Part shown: positions 1 to 9,000 of the stretch, piece by piece
Numbering within the stretch: position 1 is the first letter of the stretch
Layout: each line of letters starts with the position of its first letter
From: Saccoglossus kowalevskii
Lineage: Eukaryota > Hemichordata > Enteropneusta > Harrimaniidae
Length of the DNA stretch: 21,543 bases
Assembly: GCF_000003605.2 (NCBI RefSeq)
Contig: NW_003109599.1
Span: 38,794 to 60,336 of the forward strand
Direction of reading: 5' to 3'
Program-made: the position numbers and the translations under genes
Notes under the pieces: model-generated
What the model was told of the DNA's origin: nothing
The model's database searches: none
The model's input: only the letters and a program-made list of their open reading frames with translations

Positions 1-70
1 TACGGATGTATTCATTGGTTTCACTTCTCATGTAAATCCAGTGTACAGATGCATGCATACATGTATACAC

Positions 71-118
71 ACCACCACCAACACCACCACCACCACCACC
101 ACCACCACCACCACCACC
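71..118. repeat. (ACC)n microsatellite
   Basis: Sixteen consecutive triplets: three ACC, one AAC interruption, then twelve ACC. The pure 12-unit run suggests it is length-polymorphic. It lies in the CIAPIN1 intron just left of a dispersed repeat. Confidence 0.95.
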
Positions 119-147
119 ATATAGGACACTTTCTATTTACTGTTAGA

Positions 148-398
148 TCCTGTGTTATTTGTGAAATCAAACGTAAAAACAGGTCAAACAACGATCATAG
201 CATTGTAGTGGCGTCAAAACATTGCAAGGAATTCGCCAAGCGTATTCCCACCATTATAATATGCTATACACATTTGATGATGGTCAATTTTGATGAAGTA
301 AAGATGCCTCAGTGCCATATTCCTCTCTGAAGAATAGAGAAATTCAAGTTTGAACCACAATTCAGGGTTTGCGCTAGTGTCTCGGCAAGACGAGTCCC
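148..398. repeat. Dispersed repeat, decayed copy A
   Basis: This segment aligns in the same orientation with 19045-19336. Shared blocks include CGTAAAAACAGG, GTAGTGGCGTCAAA, TACACATTTGATGAT, ATATTCCTCT and AAAGAAATTC/AGAGAAATTC. Compared with the other copy it lacks two internal blocks of about 30 bp each, and many CpGs of copy B read TpG or CpA here. I saw no coding potential, tRNA-like promoter boxes, poly(A) tail or clear terminal inverted repeats, so the class is unknown. Confidence 0.85.
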
Positions 399-802
399 AC
401 TTACAAAATTTTAAGAAATTGAAATTTGACCCTGGATACCTTTATTAGAGATTGGACTCCAGCTTGCCTGAAAAACTGGACCCTCTACAATAATTGGAGT
501 CTGGGAAGAAAAATATGAGGTTAACACAATCCCTGCACATCTCTCACAAAGTACACAAGATCTTGCTGTGAATAGAAAATCTCTTATAATTGGTCAAGCA
601 CATCCTTGCACATACCTCCAGTCATATCCACATCCCCCTACATCTCTGAACAACCTCAGGTAGTCAGGTCTCATCTGTGATTCCCTTTTATATCACTTAC
701 ATGGTCAGTGTTACATTTTGGGGAACCCAATATTGCATAGTTTATAGTTAAAATTGAAAAGTTAGCTAAATTATTATAATAATATCTTGTTCATTATTAC
801 AG

Positions 803-916
803 TGTTACCTTGGTGATGCATTTCGATGTGCCAGCTGTCCTTATCTTGGAATGCCAGCATTCAAACCTGGAGAGAAGATTTCACTAACCGACACACAACT
901 TAAAGCTGATATTTAA
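803..916 (+). CDS. CIAPIN1: CIAPIN1 (anamorsin/Dre2), terminal coding exon
   Basis: The exon encodes the last 37 residues of anamorsin and stops at TAA 914-916. It opens with [12 protein letters not shown], followed by [13 protein letters not shown] and a short acidic-to-basic tail ending in Ala-Asp-Ile. This is the near-invariant C-terminus of the CIAPIN1 family. Cysteines 1, 9 and 12 of the exon are three of the four ligands of the C-X2-C-X7-C-X2-C motif that binds an iron-sulfur cluster. The fourth ligand is in the exon before, so the intron splits the first CX2C between Asn and Cys. In known family members the protein works in the cytosol with the diflavin reductase NDOR1/Tah18, passing electrons for cytosolic Fe-S protein assembly; the twin CX2C motif is also the site of Mia40-dependent oxidation. 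The phase-0 acceptor AG at 801-802 defines the start. The N-terminal methyltransferase-like domain is outside the window. Confidence 0.97.
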   Translation, partial: CYLGDAFRCASCPYLGMPAFKPGEKISLTDTQLKADI

Positions 917-969
917 CAATAGATTTGTTTTTAAGTTCCCTTATCACCTCATGAATTCGTATTTGGACA

Positions 970-975
970 AATAAA
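970..975 (+). promoter_or_regulatory. CIAPIN1: Polyadenylation signal of CIAPIN1
   Basis: AATAAA lies 54 bases after the CIAPIN1 stop codon and is the first canonical hexamer downstream. That implies a very short 3' UTR of roughly 75 bases. I have no transcript evidence for the cleavage site. Confidence 0.65.
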
Positions 976-989
976 TCAGTAGTTATGAA

Positions 990-2630
990 CGAGAATAGCA
1001 ACAAATGTATTTACAACTGTTTGGCATTGTAATAATTTTGCTATGTCTATGCAGAAAAGATTAAAAACTTTGAACCCTGGGATTCAAAACAAATCACTGA
1101 AAAACAACATCAGAATAACGCATACAGAGTTGAGAAGAAGTTTTGTCTGCACACATTGCCTCTTATTAGTCACAAAACTCTATTTATCAGTAATTAACAA
1201 CTGGAATCATTATTTGTAATTACAAATATGACATATTGCACTCCAGCCCTTGCATGTTCAGTATTGTGAACGTCATTGTCAGAGATATTGGCAGTCATAA
1301 TGGTATCTCGTATAAAGCTTTTTGTGCATATACATTTAGAATTATGGAGTCCTTGTGATGTCAGATGAAATGGATCTTAATATACAAAAGTGATCCATAC
1401 GTCATTGCTCCAAGTATAACTACATTTGAGAATTGTTGCTAAAAATGATAAAACTCAGTTTTGAATACTTTTCAGCATAGATGTAGGCATTATACAATTT
1501 ATTTTTACTATGATTATATTATAATCTTTGCATTCTATACCGTATTTATTCTATTAGAAGTGCACCCGTTAACAGGAGCACAAAAAAAAGATTATTTTTC
1601 TTGAACACTGAACATTACTACTCATCCTGACCATAGAGATACTTCTTTTATTCACATAAGCCAATGAGCTACTAACAGAGTAAACACAATATCATCACAG
1701 CTTCTGTATGAGTTGCAGTACATCGGGGTTGCATAACCTGTTTCCAAATTCTCACAATAAATATGAATATGAAATATGGTGTGTGTGATGTTACAGATTT
1801 CTGCATTTTCAGGTTGCCTTGTTAACCTCAAGAGTAATGGCTCATCTTTTTTTTTCTAAGTGAGAAAGGTTTATTTAATAAACACTTTGATTCTCTGGTT
1901 CTTCATATTATACGTTGAATTTAAACTATGACTCCTCAATCAATGGTTGTTTATTAACTAAAGAATTGTAACAAGAGTTAAAATATAAATTGGGGCGCAA
2001 GTCAAAGTACACAGAACTTGTCGTATTGAACCCTAAGTAAAATCTGCCTACGAATTCAAAAGTAGTGCCTATATATAATGAGTCATGTGATTGAATAGAA
2101 CCAATCGGTACATAGTGTTCGAAATTATCTGAAAATCATGGGTGAGTGTGCAAACAGAGAACATAATGACATCAAAAATGAATTGATAAAATGATAGCAA
2201 GACATATTCATCAAACTTGTGATAATCCTTCCAGTGTATTATTATTTAAAGCAATATTCCAGAATTTAGTCCTTTGCAGCAAACTTATGTGCTATAGTAT
2301 TTTTACTTTCTCTGGAAATGATGCGTTTGTGTTTCTTTGTTTATTAATATTGAAATATTTGTTCCAGTCGTTCTTAATCGTAGACACAATACTCGCAATA
2401 AAAATTATTAATCGTGTTGCTTTCTCCTTGAACTTTTATCTCCATACAACTTTTTCAGCTTAATTTTGTTTGCACTGGGCCCGAATATTCATGTTATTAT
2501 TTTTATTTCAAACTTAGTCGATTAGTATTACAAATTTCGCTACTTCCAGGTTCTCAAGCAAGTACTAGGAGTAGGCCGTGGTAGAGGGCGCAATAACATG
2601 CATGTCGTTGGCGTACTGTAAAATGACTAA
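990..2630. other. Intergenic, no gene recognised
   Basis: No open frame here looks coding. The longest, at 2191-2463 on the plus strand (90 residues), is an AT-rich hydrophobic frame with no recognisable motif. At 1539-1569 there is a short motif, CTATTAGAAGTGCACCC, resembling repeats at 16712-16855. A gagggcgc-type box sits at 2584-2591. Confidence 0.6.
1539..1569. repeat. Isolated TATTAGAAG(N)GCACCC motif
   Basis: CCGTATTTATT followed by CTATTAGAAGTGCACCCG. It resembles the TAATAGAAGTCGCACCC motif found three times at 16712-16855 and may be a remnant of the same mobile-element family. The match is short. Confidence 0.35.
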
Positions 2631-2631
2631 T

Positions 2632-2755
2632 TTTCACTGGGTTTAAATTTCACTGATTTACCATTTCAGGCATATTCAGTGGGTTTTAAATTCACGGTTT
2701 TGTCATTTAGATAGTGTGTTCTATGCTCAATTTTACATATTCACTGGGTCTTAAT
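2632..2755 (+). repeat. Three short direct repeats, TTCACTGGGTYTTAA type
   Basis: Related segments occur near 2632-2652 (TTCACTGGGTTTAAATTTCAC), 2673-2695 (TTCAGTGGGTTTTAAATTCAC) and 2738-2754 (TTCACTGGGTCTTAA). Spacings are unequal (about 41 and 65 bp), so this is a decayed local duplication and not a clean tandem array. It directly abuts the 46-bp segment at 2753. Confidence 0.6.
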
Positions 2756-2798
2756 GACCTCAGATAGCTATATGCAGAATGACGTGATTTTCCACCCT
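2753..2798. repeat. 46-bp exact duplicate, copy 1
   Basis: From AATGACCTCAGATAG to GATTTTCCACCCT, this segment is identical base for base to 6546-6591 in the same orientation. Similarity stops abruptly on both sides. It contains TGACGTGA, a CRE-like core, and a repeated AATGAC. Confidence 0.95.
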
Positions 2799-5065
2799 AA
2801 TAATGTTTACAGTAACTTAGATTGGTGAAAACCAATAGACATTCTATCAAGTTGGCGACGTTGAGCATCCATGCAAACATTGAGGGAGTTTTGGAGAAAA
2901 AGAATTCACCCGACATGCGATATCAATTAACTATGCGAGTCCCCAGGTAACGAGTAGACAAGTTCCCACTGAATCCCTGCTTCTACCTCTCAGCTTCCTT
3001 TTTTCAGAACATAACATATTTAATCTTATGGCTTCGGGAATCCCAATCTCGATTCATCAGGCATTCTCTCTTTATGTAATCATCCATAATTAAAGCTGTC
3101 ACCATTTTCCAGTATCCTGGTTTCCTAGGGCATGTTTTTGTAATGTCAACGTGTTTCTGGTGGTTTGAAGGCGTAAATAAATAACCCAGCCGTGAAACGG
3201 TCCTGTATTTTATGTGTATCTGTGTGCAGTTGCGTGCTGTAAATATTCATACCTCGGCAATGAAGCATGCTGATTTATCGAGATATACAATAATTGCACA
3301 GTTTCTGAATCATATTCTTGTTTTAGTGTGGCCATAACTACGATCAAGAGCGGTTCTCTGGATTATATACAGACGATCACATGACAGTTTTGATATTATC
3401 TGACCAGAAACAAAGAACTACCCGAGACACAACTTGAACGAGCTTTGAAACACTAGGGAGCTGTAATGGCTCATTACAGCTCCCTGGAAACACTAAACAC
3501 AATGATTCTTGCTCAATTTTTGACATCTTGTTTCTAATTACCATGCTCCCGATAAATACTAGTACTTGACAATATACGACTAAACACGGAAGCGTATTGC
3601 AGATCATAAGTCAGAACATTTTAGGTTTTCACAAAAATATATTTGGAAGCAAGCAATTAATTTTTTTAAATACATCGATTTGGTTGTTATTTATTACGTA
3701 ACTTATATTCGAAGGTTCGTTTCAATCGGTTAGTTTATATTTTTAACGAAACCTTTTGAAAAATTTGAATAATGGCGAAACCTTTTTAGCGCAGGAACAA
3801 TTGTAAAATGGATGTTCAACTTTATTACTTGTACGTGTTATCTAGATTTTGTGAGCAGCCAAATAACATAAAACTACAGTGTATACGTAAAAGATAGATA
3901 CTGTGATATATTTTAATAGTAGCTAACTACGAGTATCGTAATCTACCTACAACTCGATGGCAATCGTTGGCTTCGAACGATATTCAAATTTAGATCATGA
4001 ATATTCATAAGTTCGTGATTATAGAACTCTTGAGTTGGTGACCCACTGCCACAATTTCAAAATGCGAATTTATAAAAAATAATAATAGGAAAACATAGAA
4101 ACGTATACTATTTGTACGCACGTGACGCATGTCATGTAATAGCAATTCTTGGGCTTTTACAGCATACCCTACTAGTATTTCATTTGTGAAAGAAGCCATA
4201 GTAACCCTTGTCGACGCAGAACAAAATTTGTATCGATTTGTTGACAGGATGCATTGAATGAAATGAAAGTGCGAGACTATTTCAAAACATATCTATAGAT
4301 GGTTTGGAATGGCAGATTTACATATAAGTCGGATAAAGAATTTTGTACACGAGTTTTTCTGAGATATAAAGTCTGACGTCTACTGGTAAAATGATGCGTA
4401 CTCTTTTTTTTTACCCTGTGAGTAAGTTTCACTTCTAAAATTATTCCAAGATCATTGTAACTATAATTTTAAGTTAAAGAACAGAAAATATAACAAACGA
4501 CAACCGGTTCTTCTTTCTAATAGTATTGAGATAGCATTTTGATTAAGTAGAATTTAAAATATCTGGTACTCATAATCTTTTTTCCACAAATGGTTCAGTT
4601 TTAAGTGTTGGGTATGCATGGCGGAATAATTCAGGTAGATTCATTTGTAATATGAAGTGACGAGTGACTTCATCACTTTCTTCTAAATATCTCTGACAAA
4701 AATACATCTAAAGTGGCCAATTAATTGCTTTATGCAAACACAGGCACTAAAATGTATGAACAGAAGAGCTAATCCCAGTAACGTGCTAACTCCTCATTGG
4801 GGTATTTTTTATCAACGCAAGAATCCTACTCATAATTTTTGAAAACGTTAGTAATAAATCGCATGGCAATGTTCATTGGTTTATTATGCACAATCATGAA
4901 ACTATTGTATCATGGCACCATGAAATAGCAAACTTTGTTTTCTAGCAACATGCAATTATTATTAGTATTTTACTTCACCGGGAGAACATGCACAGATAAT
5001 CAAAACAGCGCAAATTGACTAGAATTACCAACATTTTCAAAATCACCACATAACTTGTACGGTTA
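2799..5065. other. No gene recognised
   Basis: Apart from the 31-bp hairpin at 3455-3485, I see no coding exon, RNA gene or clear mobile element. Short open frames on the minus strand (3377-3607, 4005-4199) have no protein-like features; the first is interrupted by the hairpin sequence. A CACGTGAC E-box-like site occurs near 4120. Confidence 0.55.
3447..3495. repeat. 31-bp perfect hairpin between 9-bp direct repeats
   Basis: A 13-bp arm, AGGGAGCTGTAAT (3455-3467), is followed by the loop GGCTC and the exact reverse complement (3473-3485). The hairpin lies between two copies of GAAACACTA at 3447-3455 and 3487-3495. It looks like a small insertion with a target duplication, or a template-switch product. 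The stem is too short for a canonical animal microRNA precursor. Confidence 0.9.
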
Positions 5066-5586
5066 TTGGGCCCACTCAGGTATAATATTATTTCCTTCGT
5101 TCTTGGGACAATTCGGATAATAACATCCCTATTGATGTTGGGACCACTGAAGGATAATATTATCTCCCTTGTTTATGGGTTCACTCGGGGATAATATCAT
5201 CCCTCTAATTCGTGGGACAACTCAGGGATAATATTATCTTCCTTGTTAGGACGACTCGGGATAATATTATCTCTTCTTTTCTTGGGACCATTCAGGGATA
5301 ATATTATCTCCTTCGTTCTTGGGCCACTCAGGGATAATATCATCTTCCTTGTTGCTGGGGCCACTCGGGATAATATTACCCCTTCATTTCTTGTGACCAC
5401 TCGGAGATAATATTATCTCCTTCGTTCTTGGGCCACTCAGGGATATTATCATCTTCCTTGTTGCTGGGGCCACTCGGGATAATATTACCCCTTCATTTCT
5501 TGTGACCACTCGGAGATAATATTATCTCCATCGTTCTTGGGACAACTCAGGGACAGTATTATCTCCCTTGTTGTTAGGACCACTCA
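5066..5586. repeat. Minisatellite, ~14 units of 36-37 bp
   Basis: Each unit follows the pattern GGGATAATATTATCT, then CCTTC/TGTTCTTGGG, then CCACTC. The core GATAATATTATC is a perfect 12-bp palindrome in the better-preserved units. Most units are 36-38 bp, with one shortened to about 32 bp near 5225. Units at both edges are most diverged, as is usual for an old array. On the minus strand the array gives a short artefactual open frame (5197-5400) of repeating Asn-Ile-Ile-Pro-like words. Confidence 0.95.
5308..5525. repeat. 109-bp higher-order duplication in the minisatellite
   Basis: 5308-5416 and 5417-5525 are each three consecutive basic units and differ at a single base (ATAATATC versus ATATTATC). 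A further partial copy begins at 5526. Identity is much higher than between neighbouring units, which points to a recent block duplication. Confidence 0.9.
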
Positions 5587-5589
5587 CCG

Positions 5590-6540
5590 GTTCTTCCCTT
5601 AGTGACAAATACTTGGGGAAAAATCGCTATTTTTAGAACAATTCGATAGAACACAAGATTAAAGAATAAATACATTTTTCAGAACAATAACTCTGCCATA
5701 GAAACAATTAATATAATAAATGGCAACTATCCACTAAAATACAATCATCATTTTTTTGAAAATTAGGCTGGTGACCCCAACTTTTTAAAAGTCAATATCA
5801 TTATATTGCCTTGGAGTACAGTTTATTGCAAAATGAATAAATTCAGAGTAATTTCATTTAATGAGCAGGCTTCCACCTTGAGTATTAATGATGCAAATTA
5901 TTCAGAATTAATAGGTTCATATAAACCATGACGTCATAAAAATTGAAATTTATGAAAAAATGAATTTTCAGTAACATTGGAAAAAATGAAATGTATGATA
6001 ACAGTAGGAAAAGGGTAACGGAAAAAATAAACTAATACCATATTGATTGTTTAGAGAGTTACTTGAACCCCAGGAATAACAATACTCGTGCAAATGAAAG
6101 GATACGTCTTTTCTGTAACATAAATACAGATAGAGGATAAGCAATACTGTGTGATGTCTTGCCCTGTCTATATCCAACACAGAAACATTTTATTTATACA
6201 AGCAGGAAAAATATCCATAAATTTCAAACGAATTGACCACAATAATCAATTCATTTAGAACAATATTTTAAAAATATTTTGACATTAGACAACGTCGCCG
6301 CTTATAGATATGACGAAGTTCAAGGATATTACTGCTTAGAAATCTTCTTGTTCTGTGTCTTTTTTCTCTTTTTTTTCAGCTTAGACAGGCTTTTGTTTAG
6401 CTCTATGGATATTATTTTTTTGTTCAAATTAGTTGATTGCATCGAAACATAAAATTTGATGGATTTTCACCAAAATAAATGCATATCACACGTGCTACTT
6501 ATTTCAAAGATGCGGTCGAGCGCCACCATAAGTAAATGTT
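5590..6540. other. No gene recognised
   Basis: AT-rich sequence with many homopolymer A and T runs. The one minus-strand open frame (5968-6180, 70 residues) is rich in aromatic and hydrophobic residues, as expected from AT-rich noise, and has no motif I recognise. Confidence 0.55.
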
Positions 6541-6541
6541 T

Positions 6542-6612
6542 TGAGAATGACCTCAGATAGCTATATGCAGAATGACGTGATTTTCCACCCTCCAACCAAT
6601 ACGTCATTCTCA
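6542..6612. repeat. 71-bp segment with 10-bp perfect terminal inverted repeats
   Basis: It begins TGAGAATGAC and ends GTCATTCTCA. The second copy of the 46-bp duplicate (6546-6591) lies inside it. Wider flanks also look loosely inverted: GAGCGCCACCATAAG near 6519-6533 against CTTTTATGGTATAGCGCCCTC near 6719-6738. This may be a foldback element of about 230 bp. I see no clear target duplication. Confidence 0.55.
6546..6591. repeat. 46-bp exact duplicate, copy 2
   Basis: Identical to 2753-2798 over all 46 bases, with unrelated sequence on both sides. In this copy the repeat is part of a larger inverted structure. Confidence 0.95.
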
Positions 6613-6819
6613 CCCAGCTACAAATTCTAGGCTATATATAGTGATGTATTTGTTAAAGTCAACTTTTTCTCCAAATCAATATCAATATTGAAAGTTAGTT
6701 TCATTTTCATATGTCAACGTTTTATGGTATAGCGCCCTCGCACTCTTCCCATGACGTGCGTCGCATTGCTTATATACTTGACTACAGTAATTTTCTGAGT
6801 TCAGTCCAACTGGATTACC

Positions 6820-6837
6820 AAAAAAAAAAAAAAAAAA
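6820..6837 (+). repeat. A18 homopolymer
   Basis: Eighteen consecutive A residues, about 210 bp downstream of the 71-bp inverted element. It could be a retroposon tail, but no SINE body is recognisable upstream, so I treat it as a simple repeat. Confidence 0.8.
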
Positions 6838-6839
6838 CG

Positions 6840-7780
6840 CTTTTATTTGTTTCGCCATCACCGTGACTTCATTGGCTTAGCTTGTGTATAACCACATTGT
6901 GATTTAACGCAGCACAGATCAGAAACAAATCCTAACGAATCGAAGCAAATATCACGAACCAGCAGAACCGTCACCCCGTGGCGTACTCAGTGGATTTTGG
7001 ATGGGAATGCTCTGTATCCAGATGAAAACTGAGCTCCAGAGTATCAGCGTTAAAAGCGCTTTTGCCAAAAAATCCAATAACTTAAAATGGAAGGTCAAAA
7101 AAATCAGCTAAGCCGTGAAAACTGGTGGGGGATACTCGGTGTTATATCAACAACTGTTTCACTAGTTCGTACTGTGGAAAATTAATATGCATATGATAAT
7201 TACATTATCCTACGATATTATTTCTTGGCATCAGCAACACTCGCCTGCGGCTCGGATTGATACAAAATGCTATCACGCATGTTGGCTGACGTCAACCTAA
7301 GGAATAATACCATGGGATTCTAGCTAATTAGCTATTTTTATCTTTTTTTACTTGGAAAAGAACAAAAAACATAACAAAACAATACCACTTGCCTGCAAAG
7401 TCTACATTTTCTTATTAGCGCTTTCATCATACTCATATTACACTATAAGGGGTCCCCATATGAACTGGGGGAGGGGCTGGAGTATGCTGAATAGCTATTC
7501 CCCAGATTTCAAACGGGTTTTGATGACAATAATCAGAATTTACATTAAAAAAACAATTCCTCAAAAATGCGTTTTAATCACAGTTAGCATGTACGAAAGG
7601 AAATTGCATTCAAATCACAGTTTCTTTTAGCGGTAAGCGTGGCCAGCGCAATATTTGTTTTGCGGTTCCTCATCTGCATGCATTTTTTTCGGTGTCTAGC
7701 TTGCATTTTTTTTTCACCAAACAAGTCGCCGCCATGATTTGAAATGGTCAACTCCTTAACTGTCTTCTTCGAAAATGGCT
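6840..7780. other. No gene recognised
   Basis: Mixed sequence, becoming richer in CpG towards 7640. GCCGCCATGA at 7728-7737 resembles a Kozak context, but ATG is followed one codon later by TGA. Its reverse complement CATGGCGGC also resembles a YY1 core. A G-rich patch, CTGGGGGAGGGG, lies at 7464-7475. Confidence 0.5.
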
Positions 7781-7783
7781 TAC

Positions 7784-7820
7784 CCCGAAATGGTGAATTC
7801 GACATCCGATATCTCGCCAT
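7784..7820 (-). CDS. Tentative first coding exon, minus strand
   Basis: Reading leftwards from 7820, ATGGCGAGATATCGG opens a 37-nt stretch (MARYRMSNSPFR plus one base) that ends at a good donor, GGG|GTAAGC. The open frame continues through the donor to 7584, giving a basic unrecognised peptide. It sits at the left edge of a CpG-richer region that also holds a plus-strand promoter candidate, so it could be one side of a divergent promoter. I recognise no product. The evidence is only an ATG, a donor and the local composition. Confidence 0.18.
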
Positions 7821-8089
7821 AACAGTGGTTACTGTCCCCGGGGTTACTAATATACATTTCCCATGCTGAATACAAGCTCTTAATTTATAAATGGGCCACC
7901 CCTGGATCGTATGGACTACGACCATATTCTATATTGTATGGGCATTTTTTCCAGTAAAAACGCAGCCCCGGTTTACGCGGGGTTTTCGTCACGGCATCCC
8001 AGTACCCAATTTAAAACAGTTTCTAAATTGATACAATTTCATCACGGTTGAATTTATGTCGGGCTTGTAAATCGTATGATCTTCGATTT

Positions 8090-8185
8090 TAAGTATTCAA
8101 TTTCATGAAAACTTGTTTGTGCCAATCACATCGTGTAAAGCGGAACCCGGAAGTAGTGGCAGTCAATACATTGACGTTGGCATGC
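8090..8185 (+). promoter_or_regulatory. Candidate promoter with CCAAT and ETS sites and a splice donor
   Basis: CCAATCA (8122-8128, NF-Y type) is followed by CCGGAAGT (8147-8154, ETS/GABP type). About 30 bases later comes TTGGCATGC|GTAAGTG, a near-perfect splice donor at 8186 directly after an ATG at 8182-8184. No TATA box is seen. The pattern resembles a TATA-less housekeeping promoter whose first exon ends just after its start codon. No following exon can be assigned with confidence. Confidence 0.38.
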
Positions 8186-8199
8186 GTAAGTGAATGAAA

Positions 8200-8830
8200 C
8201 CGGGGGCTGCACAGCAAAAAACAACAACTTACTAAAATATTTTCGAAACTCTTACACATTCGAATTTATTAATTTGGTTTGTTAAAAATTCAAATACTCA
8301 ATATTTTATTGAATATTTATCTGCATAATACTTATGTTCTGAAGTTACAATGTTGATGTTCTTTAGATCTACATTTTGGTCTCGGTGTACCGTCCCCTGA
8401 AACAGGCAATATCCGCCATATTGATCTTCTCGCCTATTCCATATTTTTCACGTGCCTCAATTTTTGTTGCGTGGCCTCCACCCTTTTTCCATTTTGGTGA
8501 GTATTCGGACCAGATTTTTTTGTTTTTCGTATCTCGTCATAGATTTTTTTTCAATTTTTCTCCGCTCTTATACATTTTTCATTCTTTACGAGTAGTTTTT
8601 TCTCGCATAACGTTCAACACATGTCGCGTGTCTGTAACTCATGTTGTTTTGTAGCGGCGATCGTGTCCTAAAAAAGTTGCATGTCGCCGGGAGTAACATA
8701 TGCACTTCCCCATGATACGATCGGATTGCACGCGATCCAATCCTCTTTGAATATTTGCCGACCAGTCTCTAAATCTTCACATTTTTAAATTTCCATCGGT
8801 GTTTTTAGTACAGAACTCAAAACATTTTGG
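8200..8830. other. CpG-richer non-coding stretch
   Basis: CpG dinucleotides are visibly denser than in the neighbouring sequence, for example CGCCATATTGATCTTCTCG (8411-8429) and GCGGCGATCG (8654-8663). A CACGTG E-box lies at 8449-8454. The 8376-8654 plus-strand frame starts at TTG and encodes a Phe/Ile-rich peptide with no motif; I treat it as non-coding. The stretch may be the start of a first intron or a regulatory region downstream of the promoter candidate. Confidence 0.4.
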
Positions 8831-8835
8831 AGGCC

Positions 8836-9000
8836 ATGCTTTTTGCGTCATGCTATTTTCTCGTCCTACCCTTCTTAGCGGTTGAACCGCTGAAACAACT
8901 TGTGCCTGCTACGACACGTAAAGTAATTCTGAAACTGAGAACAATAATCGTCAACGTGTCAGTCTGTTTTTATCTTTATTATTTCACTGTGACGATGTGA
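8836..9000 (+). CDS. Small ORF, possible signal-peptide or membrane peptide
   Basis: ATG to TGA encodes 54 residues. The N-terminus MLFASCYFLVLPFLA is hydrophobic like a signal peptide or membrane segment, and a second hydrophobic stretch (SVCFYLYYF) lies near the C-terminus. An acceptor-like GTGTTTTTAG lies at 8800-8809 in a frame open from there, and a donor-like GTAAAG at 8919 could end an exon inside it. I recognise no family. It could be a small secreted peptide, a spliced exon or chance. Confidence 0.2.
   Translation: MLFASCYFLVLPFLAVEPLKQLVPATTRKVILKLRTIIVNVSVCFYLYYFTVTM

Larger units (their letters stand above)
1..802 (+). other. CIAPIN1: Last intron of CIAPIN1 (3' part)
   Basis: This is the sequence upstream of the terminal CIAPIN1 exon and ends in the acceptor TTATTACAG at 794-802. 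I looked for the preceding exon, which should encode the first cysteine cluster and end in Ala-Cys-Gly-Asn, and did not find it, so it must lie left of the window. The intron carries an (ACC)n microsatellite and a decayed dispersed repeat. A polyhistidine open frame starting at 49 is only the microsatellite read in the CAC frame. Confidence 0.8.

Noticed and set aside
49-330. Plus-strand frame with a run of 13 histidines
   Set aside because: It is the (ACC)n microsatellite and a dispersed repeat read in one frame, inside the CIAPIN1 intron.
5197-5400. Minus-strand frame with repeating Asn-Ile-Ile words
   Set aside because: It is the minisatellite read through. The unit length is not a multiple of three consistently, so no stable repeat protein is encoded.
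5066-5586. CRISPR array
   Set aside because: Units are contiguous with no unique spacers. It is a minisatellite in an animal genome.
7352-7630. 92-codon plus-strand frame
   Set aside because: It starts at TTG and has mixed composition with no domain, no splice support and no continuity with a neighbouring exon.
8376-8654. 92-codon plus-strand frame
   Set aside because: It starts at TTG, is dominated by Phe and Ile, has no motif, and lies just downstream of a likely promoter and donor.
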